Part shown: piece by piece, positions 1-15,000 of the stretch | Numbering within the stretch: the stretch's first letter is position 1 | Layout: the number at the start of each line of letters is the position of its first letter | NCBI GenBank assembly: GCA_034096865.1 | Contig: JAWQFJ010001268.1 | Coordinates: 145,001-160,000, forward strand | Reading direction: 5' to 3' | Length of the DNA: 15,000 bases | Origin: Theodoxus fluviatilis | Taxonomy: Eukaryota > Mollusca > Gastropoda > Cycloneritida > Neritidae | Position numbers and translations under genes: made by a program | The notes under the pieces: model-generated | The model's input: only the letters and a program-made list of their open reading frames with translations | Databases searched by the model: none | Told to the model about the DNA's origin: nothing

Positions 1-949
1 CTTGCACCAAGATTAAAATCAGGGTAGAGGTGGGGGAAGTACCCAATAATATTGATGACATTAGTTATTAGTGAAAAACAGGTATGAAAGAATATTTTTT
101 TTTTAATGAAAGTGCAAGTACATTTTCTCTCGCATGAAAATGTTGACAATGTTAATGTGATTTTCAAGGCGGCAGCCAAGTCAATTAGAAGGGACATTCT
201 TGTGGCACTTTTAATGTCTTGCTCATAACTTATTCATTTTGGTGATGTTTAACTTGTCCATGTAACCATCCACAATGAAAGGTTCCAAATGCTCAATAAA
301 GACTTCTTGCATTATTCTATACCTTCATTTTTGTTGGAAATCTGTGTTTCATGTCTGGTTAGTCTTCCAGTCTTCATTGACCCTGGCAATGGCACAAAGC
401 GGATCAGAACTGGGAGTTTTGCCACTGTGGAGCAGCTTACAAATACAGACGTCACTGAAGCATGTGACAGAATTACAGGAAAATTATGTCTCATCAAGGT
501 GAAGTAAACATTCAGCCACTGGTGAGCAATTTGTTTCACGATGTGCATTGGCCACTAAGAGACCTTGCTGGTGTTTTTCTCCTTGGAAATTGCAAGCACA
601 GGCACCACCAGCTCTCGCAAATGCACTTTGCTCATTTTGTCTGCAGTGGGCAGCTTTTTTTCTCAGACCTAGGTTCCTTTGGAGCACCAGCAGTGGATCA
701 AGGTAGATTCTTAGTGGAACCCATTCCCTTGTTTTAGGTTCTTGGGATCCAAATAGTATCCTTGCCCCAGCAGGCTGGGAGCGACTACTTTCTACTCCAA
801 TCTCCTCCGTAACAAGATGAGTCAGAGCCACCAGTGAAGTTTCGTTCTTTGAGCATCAGGGTTAAGTCGGCAAGCCTGCCTGCCATCGAGGGCAGCTCAA
901 ATGACCACGCCTATGCTGATGACTTGCAGTCATATCCTGGCACCCAATG
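1..949. other. unassigned sequence
   Basis: No recognisable gene or repeat was found here. A plus-strand frame at 371-498 has an acceptor-like and a donor-like boundary and is treated as a weak exon candidate in the findings. An open minus-strand frame of 115 codons at 484-831 resembles nothing I know and has no splice or start context. Short poly-T (91-102) and A-rich patches occur. Confidence 0.5.
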
Positions 950-1036
950 AATTGCATCCCAAAGCATTTGTCAGTGAAAGTCTGATGATGCTGCCACACA
1001 TTCAAACAGGTCTGACTTGCTGTCATGGCCCTCACA
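950..1036 (+). repeat. first copy of a diverged local duplication
   Basis: The stretch from ATTGCATCCCAAAGCATT to AAACAGGTCTGACTTGC aligns with 1214-1261 plus 1466-1496 when the SINE at 1262-1453 is skipped. Shared blocks are GCATCCC.AAGCATT, GATGATG/TAGTGATG, CACAT.CAAACAG and CTGACTTG. The alignment is by eye, and identity is moderate with small gaps. Confidence 0.6.
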
Positions 1037-1050
1037 CCCACTAGTTTGCA

Positions 1051-1209
1051 GCCCCCTGTGGGTTCGGGGTGAGAATAGACCCACCACTTCTCCTTGCATG
1101 AGGCAAAGAACTAGGGAAACTGGAATGTGACTTGCTCTTACCCTAGCAAGTTCAACACAGCCTACAAAAGCTAATAGGCCATGAAACTTCATTCATTCAC
1201 TCATTTGTT
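1051..1209 (+). mobile_element. SINE-like retroposon, copy 1 (older)
   Basis: The copy starts CCCCCTGTGGGTTCGGGG at 1052 and carries GCCTACAAAAGCTAATAGGCC near its end. It finishes in an (ATTC)-type tail. Flanks CACTAGTTTGCA (1039-1050) and CACTAATTTGCA (1210-1221) form a 12-base target duplication with one mismatch. The middle is diverged and shorter than in copies 2 and 3. Head and tail blocks match the reverse complement of those copies. GGGTTCGGG resembles a pol III B box, but I see no A box and assign no parent RNA. Confidence 0.75.
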
Positions 1210-1213
1210 CACT

Positions 1214-1500
1214 AATTTGCATCCCCAAGCATTCTGCAACGAGGCAGATTAGTGATGTTGATTGGATTGGATTGATGGTGTTTTACGGCCTATCAGCCTT
1301 TGTAGGCTATGTAAAGCCAGTAAGCACGAACATCACTAGAACAGTTTAGAGTAAACGCAAATCAAGCCACCGTTATTCGCCTAGTTATTCGCCTCTTACG
1401 AATTGCGTAGGGAGATGCAGTGGGTCAATTTTTACCCTGAACCCACAGGGGGATAGTGATGTTGAAACACATGCAAACAGAGCTGACTTGAGATGGTCAT
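1214..1500 (+). repeat. second copy of the local duplication, split by SINE copy 2
   Basis: 1214-1261 followed by 1466-1496 matches the sequence at 950-1036. The break falls exactly at the target-site duplication of the inserted SINE, so the duplication came before the insertion. Confidence 0.55.
1262..1453 (-). mobile_element. SINE-like retroposon, copy 2
   Basis: Read on the minus strand, it starts CCCCCTGTGGGTTCAGGG at 1452. It continues through GCCTACAAAGGCTGATAGGC and AAAACACCATC and ends in an (ATCC)-type tail (GGATTGGATT on the plus strand). A perfect 12-base target duplication, TAGTGATGTTGA, lies at 1250-1261 and 1454-1465. It is tail-to-tail with copy 1. An internal duplication of TTATTCGCCT is visible at 1373-1393. 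Confidence 0.85.
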
Positions 1501-3791
1501 GAACTTTCAGCCCGTAGAAAGACTATTGGACCACTCCATCTCTGGAGAAAATGGACTGCCCCTCCAAAGATGTTGCTGGTTTTGATGACCGCAGCAGATG
1601 CAGGGTGTGATCTGAGAAAACTCTGCTGTGTTGACAGCACCATACTTGCCTACTCCACATATGTCTGTATGCCATAGGTTCTTCCCTCATATGGCCATCA
1701 CAGGTTACAATTGACAGTACAAGTCTCATTTTTGTGGACACAACAACAAACACTTGTATCACATTTTAAAACATTTGTAATTGAAGCTGTTATGCCAACC
1801 CGTGACAAGTCAAGACAAAGAGCACAAACCACTTGGTATAAACTCTGCCACTGAAGTCACCTCAAACCAGTTTAACCAGCCAGGTGGGGTAAACCTTCAC
1901 CAGTTTCATTACACATGGAATGTCGACGGCATTCAAGTGACTCCTGATCTATGTAGATACCAATACATACATGTGCATTTGTCTGTATCAAATCAAAGTG
2001 TAAATAGCCAACTCTTCTACCATTGGACATCCACAGTTCAACTGGATCTGACTTATGTATGGCACTGGATTTGTAGAGGTGACGGCTCTTTCATTGGGGT
2101 AAAGGTACATAATACTTCCTTTACTTTCCTAATCTTTGGCAATGGCTAGATGGATTCACTGCCTTCTTAATTAACTTTAAATAAATTAGAAGTTGCACCA
2201 AGTTCAAGATCATATAATATAACACACTGCTTCTTTCCTCTATGTGGAGTTCTGTCAGATTACTGCTTAGCAAAGGCAAGACTGACTAAAAGATTGTTCC
2301 TTGGACATGTTAGAAGAGGAGACTGTGCAGTAAAGTTTTGGCATCGCTGTGAGGCAGTCAAGGCACAAAGAATGGAACACTATCAAATACAAAAGTCTGG
2401 TTACTAATGCTACTCATGCAGAACAATTAGCAATGTGCATTGTACATTCTAGGACATAGAACAGCCATTTCCTGGTTACAAATATATGCAGTGAATACAT
2501 AAAAAGTGTAGCAAACTATGCAGTGCTCACCGACAATAAGGCAAAGTGTGTGGTATTGACAACAGTGACTTCACTAAGGCAGACTAATTAGAAAATTGAA
2601 ATCATATTCATACACAGTGCGTGAAAGAACAAAGTCTACCTTCTCATGACACTGCATTGCTTTAAATCAGGGAAGACTGTAGTTCTGCAAAATTTGTCTT
2701 CATCAGATGAAACCACTTATAACGATAACCACATCTTATCATGGCCAGATGTACTTAGATGACAACTTACTGAATACTTAAGTAGAAAATGCACAATTAT
2801 TGGGATCAGTCGCTCCTGGGCAGCTGAGGAGGCAGAGATCAGACAAAGGTGAGAAGGTCATTGAAGAGTGTAGCTCATGCTCACAGCAACTTCCATTCTC
2901 AAAACGCAAGCTTGAGCAATTTTCATTCAGCACACTATAGAACTTAAGCAGTCATTTAAAAAAAAACTTCATAATTAATCTATTGTGTCACAGCTTGATC
3001 CCAATTACAGGCAACACAGTTTCACAGTCCACTGGTTCCTATTAATTGACAACATTACACCGGCACTCTTTGAGTTTTCTCATTACAACTGCTGTTTTGA
3101 TTCACGAAAGGCTTCTGCTATGCAAATAGCAGTTCTCGTCTGTTCTTTCTACCTTATGAATTACATACCAGGATATCCAATGTGCGTTCACAACAAAAAC
3201 ATCAACACATTTCCAAAGCAATCATTTGACGTATGCTAAACATTCTCTTTCCCAAATCTTTTATATGAAACCCATTTACTAATAACTGGATGAATCAACA
3301 GTTCATTTACTGGTCCATTAAACTTTCTAAATAGTGATGGATGATGAATCTACAATTTTTCTGAGCAATTCTAAAGCATCAAGTGCAAAACGACAAATTC
3401 CCATGCAAGATAAAGCAGCTGGTTATGACAATTGAACATGTATTCACAGATATGTTGCCATATCTGAATGATACTGGTGATCTTAATGATGTTATGCACT
3501 CACTAGGGTTTCAGCATTGCTATGGCCAAGCACTGAAGAGTGTGGCCCCATTAAATTTTTTTCCAACCATTTAATGTTTCATTGTTCAAGGGCTCAATCA
3601 CAGGGGGGCACTCAAAATGCCCCAAGGAGTGTAAGAATTCGATGAGGTGAGTACATTGTCTTGTTCTAAGGTATTGTGGATATATTTCACTGATAAAGGG
3701 AAACCTTATTTCAAACTTGGGGACATATGAACTCTTGCTTATAAAAACCGCTGGCGCTGAACCTCCAGGTTTTGGCATTAAAAACAAAACA
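1501..3791. other. unassigned sequence, no gene recognised
   Basis: About 2.3 kb without a recognisable gene, RNA or repeat. A plus-strand frame of 122 codons at 1781-2149 has ordinary intergenic composition and no splice context, and I do not call it a gene. Frames at 2985-3239, 3383-3574 and 3551-3787 (minus) are equally unsupported. 2250-2420 has higher GC and could be decayed coding or repeat sequence, but I could not identify it. Confidence 0.5.
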
Positions 3792-4294
3792 ATAAAGCTG
3801 TGAGGACCTCAGTAGACCTGGAGGGATAAAAAAAATCGAATACAGGACGTTTCGTACCCTGGACGTTTCATACCCTGGTCGTTGTATACCTCCTTTAGTC
3901 GATTCATACCTTTTCTTAGGGTACGAAATGACTAGGTACGAAACGTCCAGGGTACGAAACGACCCGCATCGTAAAAAATCCTTCTTTCTCCTTCACTAAT
4001 GTCCAATCTCCTCGAAATTACGTCACGTTATTCGACGTCAAATGATCACGTCACACATTTTGCATTCGGACTCTGTTGTAGCATTTTCTTGGCAACACCA
4101 AAACGTAAAAAGTCACTTTCTTATCAAACCTCGATTCAGAAAATTTGATACATTCAATCGGACCTAACTTCCAGTAAGTGTGCAAAATGTCAAGGAAATC
4201 CCAGTAGTTTTTGAGATATCAGCCGTTAAGTCGGGACTGACAGACAGACTGACAGATAAAGCTGTGAGGATCTCCAGTAAACCTGGAGGAATAA
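3792..4294 (+). repeat. repeat unit bounded by 38/39-base direct repeats
   Basis: ATAAAGCTGTGAGGA begins both end copies (3792-3829 and 4256-4294). They differ by three substitutions and one indel, and both end in ACCTGGAGG.ATAA. The second copy contains a perfect 6-base stem, CTCCAG...CTGGAG (loop TAAAC). Between them are the fold-back array at 3845-3964 and, at 4206-4255, a stretch ending TTTTTGAGATATCAGCCG then GACAGACAGACTGACAG. That ending resembles the tails of many invertebrate retroposons. I cannot name the family. The direct repeats may be two nested copies of one element's 3' end. Confidence 0.6.
3845..3964. repeat. fold-back array of 16-base GGACGTTTCGTACCCT units
   Basis: Units GGACGTTTCGTACCCT (3845-3860) and GGACGTTTCATACCCT (3861-3876) are followed by two decayed units (3877-3890, 3897-3910). 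The reverse-complement units AGGGTACGAAATGACT (3918-3933), AGGTACGAAACGTCC (3934-3948) and AGGGTACGAAACGACC (3949-3964) come next. The block can fold into a long hairpin with a loop near 3911-3917. Confidence 0.85.
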
Positions 4295-6501
4295 TGTGAA
4301 ATGTCACATGAAACCCCATTTTACTGAAGGTCAGATGAATCTTATCCTGCCTTGCAAATTCTTTCATCTTAACATCAGTCTAAGTAAAAAATCACAGCAG
4401 GATAGGCAATGAATATCAATCCTATTTGGATAATGACACATTTTTGTGCTATAGGCCAACATGAACACACAACATTAAAGAAATGAATAAATATCAACAA
4501 ATCTAAAAATGATTATGCAAAAAATGGTGTGGTTTTGTTCTCCTGAGTAGCCTTGGAGGCTTTCTCCTTTATAGTGCCTCAAAAATCAGCAAAGAAAAAC
4601 AACAACGACAACAAAAAGTGCAAAATCACACAGTACAACATGATAGAAAGTGCTGCAAGAAACTTCAAAGTGCTGCTACGGAAGACAGCATTTCTTATCA
4701 CAATTCACCTAAAAAGGTTCATGACATCTTGTGTAACATAGCAAAAATCTACAGACAATAAATGATATGCAATGGTGGCAGAACAACATTAATAATAAAT
4801 AGTGCAACATTAACAACACACGTAAACCAGCATCTTACAACAAAGCAAACACATTTTGTTCTGTAAAGCAGGTGGTTCTGTAAGTAATTCAGTACTAGCA
4901 AAATTTACATGAAGAAAGTCAGGCAGGTTTCAAAGAATAAAGTATATTTTTTTAAATAGTGTTAAAAACAATTTTCACTGGCCAGTATAAAAAGTATCAC
5001 CATAAATAATAAAAATAATCATAATCAGGATTCTCAGTACAAAAGAATAAACGTTAATATCACAAGAACTGGAGGGAAAAAAAATACATAAAAAGTAAGT
5101 TCCAGTCAATTGTAAAGTTGTAAGTGATAGCCAGGTTTTCAGTTGACTCCTGTGTAGACTTGCATGCAGTCTGTGCTGCACAACACTTCTCTCATTGATG
5201 TGGTCTTTGTGGTTTGGGGGCCTGCTCCAGAAACAAGAAATATGTCATATACACACAATAAATTCAAAGAATTATTATTTCATGTACCAGCTGTACATGT
5301 ATACTATGGTGTTTCTTCACATGGCATATGACAAAAATGATCAAAACAACACCAGGTGACTTTTCAATCTTACTCTGGATATACCATCTCTCTGCAGAAA
5401 GCCATATCTTAAAACACAATATTCCTTTTTTACATTTCAGATTCGACAGGCTGTGTGGAAATGAAATATGAGACAAGTCCCAGGACACTGTATCTTCCCC
5501 TGGGAATCTGATCATCTATTTGAAGCTTTCCTTTTTCTCTATGGAATATTCATGCATAAGAACTATATTCTGATGTGACTTGATGTTAAAGATAATTGCC
5601 ATTCCATTATCCCAAGAAAAACATAGATCTTTAAGAGTTCATTCATTAACATAATTATTGTTGTTGCAAATATGATAATAATAATATCCATTTTATCATA
5701 ATACTATTTGCTGTAGAAATTTGCAGCCTGAACAGTACAGATACACAATTAAAGATAATTAAGATAAATAATTATATTACAGGAAAGAGGAAAAATAGTC
5801 ATCATCCCAAACATTTTGTAAAATCACCTTTGCAGTTCCTTAAGTTGTGACATTCACGGAAGAATCAAACACTGTTTTTTCACATTATCACATCTTATTC
5901 AGCATTTCACCAAGTCATTTTTGGGAAATGTCCATTGAAAATCTGGCTCCACTACTTAGACTTAATTGCTGTTTTCCATCTCTACAGTACAAACAAACAT
6001 TTGTAAAAGCCTACATACTCAATGTCATGGATACAGGAACTAATGGACACATTACACGATAACAATAACATGAAGTTAGCACTCATACTGGCACACATTT
6101 TGTTTCATTTCAGTTTCCCCTAAAAATGTAGTCAAAAGGGTTGTAAAAAGGGTTGCCTATGAAATAGCAGCATCAAAAGTAGTCTGGGAGGGGGTGGTAA
6201 AAAATTGAGATGGATTTCTTCATGCATTTCCAAAAATGAAAAGTAAATATCTCCCACCCCCCAAAAAAACAAACAATAAAAAACCTCAAACACACACCAA
6301 GAAACATAAAATTCTTGTGTTAATCAAAATACTCATAAAACACTATGGTCTTGAAGATTTGTCTTGCCGCAACAAAATAATATTTGTTTCTGTGCATACA
6401 GCAGCTTCATCAAATTGCTACTGAAGTTGAAGGATCAGCAGGTAAAGACAGCAAAAACATGCCCATTTGGCCACATATCTCTATGATGGTACACATAGAT
6501 T
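4295..6501 (-). other. probable DHCR24 3' UTR and downstream flank
   Basis: AT-rich sequence directly downstream of the DHCR24 stop codon. I found no exact AATAAA on the minus strand (TTTATT on plus) between 4500 and 6501. Only variants appear, such as GATAAA (5691-5696), AATAAG (near 5893) and TATAAA (near 4567). The transcript end is therefore unresolved. No open frame here looks coding. Confidence 0.4.
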
Positions 6502-14215
<7,714 letters not shown>

Positions 14216-15000
14216 CTGCAAGATAGAAGATGAGTAAATTAAATTATGGTCGCTGAGTATTTTTCTACATCATTGCGGTGCATGTAGTCTGTCTGTCTCT
14301 GTGTCTGTCTGTCTCTGTGTCTGTCTGTCTGTCGGTCTGTATGTCTGTCTGTCTGTCTGCCTCCCCCTCAGCAGCTAGTGCTCACACTGGCAAAACATAT
14401 TCCCATCAGCTCCGGTCTGCTCGAGTGTTTCTATGCAAGAGAAGGGCATCAAGTCTTGCTCTGGGAACACTATGAACCTTTCCTCTCGCCAGGTTCAAAA
14501 CCACAATTTTTTTTACTCAGCTCACATGGAAAAAATACTTGTATTGAAGTTTACTGACACACATTTAAAAAAAGACTAAATAACAGTACTAATTTCTTAA
14601 AGCATGTTGTAGAATGCATTGATACTTCATTTTAATTGCTTATATTAATTTATTATTCAAATTAAGATGTGGGTCTAACTCTAAGTCAAATCCAGTTGAA
14701 AGTCAGGCCACAGAGAGGAACAAAATGACATGAATTCTCATGTAGCTGAGTGATTCAGGCATACACTACTGGCAGTGAAGTGCAAATCAGGACAGTCAAA
14801 ACCTGGGTTAATCTGAAATACCATACTAGGAACAAGTTCACAGGTCATCTGTTCATACATGCCAGACAGAGTACAAGTGGTTCATCTGGTTAAGAACAGG
14901 TTTCTGGTTAACACAGTGACTGCCAATGATTCACCACTTTCATCTAACAAGGAGGCTACTCAGGAACATGTTGCAAACTTCAAAGCTGCTTTAGAAAAGA
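14216..15000 (-). other. DHCR24 intron, incomplete at the window edge
   Basis: Holds the (TGTC)n array (14287-14361) and otherwise AT-rich sequence. I searched the minus strand for the preceding DHCR24 exon (expected around V.ADG.F.RC) and did not find it. Confidence 0.7.
14287..14361. repeat. (TGTC)n microsatellite
   Basis: CTGT/TGTC tetramers with TGTGTC, CGGT and TATG interruptions. The SVCLSVCM open frame across it is an artefact. Confidence 0.93.

Noticed and set aside
484..831. Minus-strand frame of 115 codons
   Set aside because: No recognisable motif. It overlaps the weak plus-strand exon candidate by a few bases and has no supporting signal.
1781..2149. Plus-strand frame of 122 codons
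   Set aside because: No family resemblance, no splice context and surroundings of ordinary intergenic composition. Chance is the simplest explanation.

Overview
This window comes from a metazoan nuclear genome. It holds a split gene with GT-AG introns and many microsatellites, with retroposon copies between them. The density of tetranucleotide repeats and the repeat types (a SINE with an (ATCC)n tail, a LINE tail, a fold-back element around a tandem core) suggest a marine invertebrate, perhaps a mollusc. That assignment is tentative. There are no operons, tRNAs, rRNAs or CRISPR arrays.

Only one gene is recognised. It is the 3' part of DHCR24 (delta(24)-sterol reductase, seladin-1) on the minus strand. 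Five coding exons (14215-13949, 12395-12255, 10135-9938, 8003-7825, 6655-6502) join in phase to give the last 312 residues and a TAG stop. The N-terminal FAD-binding part must lie beyond base 15000. The four complete introns are 1169 to 2119 bases long and hold most of the repeats.

Layout. 1-949: unassigned, with one weak exon-like stretch. 950-1500: a diverged duplication carrying two tail-to-tail SINE copies. 1501-3791: no feature seen. 3792-4294: a repeat unit bounded by 38/39-base direct repeats, containing a fold-back array of 16-base units. 4295-6501: AT-rich, probably DHCR24 3' UTR and downstream flank. 6502-6655: last coding exon. 6828-7257: solo LTR with a perfect 4-base target duplication. 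7388-7456: (CA)n(TA)n. 7825-8003: exon. 8330-8392: G-run array. 8714-9534: fold-back element with (CT)n at one end, (GA)n at the other and three 106-base tandem copies inside. 9688-9863: (CA)n and a second G-run array. 9938-10135: exon. 10200-10541: third SINE copy, with a 13-base target duplication and an expanded tail. 10994-11020: poly-C. 11850-12170: probable old repeat. 12255-12395: exon. 12433-13150: long (CATA)n array. 13488-13840: LINE 3' end with broken reverse transcriptase. 13949-14215: exon. 14287-14361: (TGTC)n.

The gene itself is conventional. The more interesting material is the mobile-element record: three related SINEs with identifiable target duplications, an intronic solo LTR that still carries a TATA-like box and poly(A) signal, and two fold-back structures I cannot assign to a named family.
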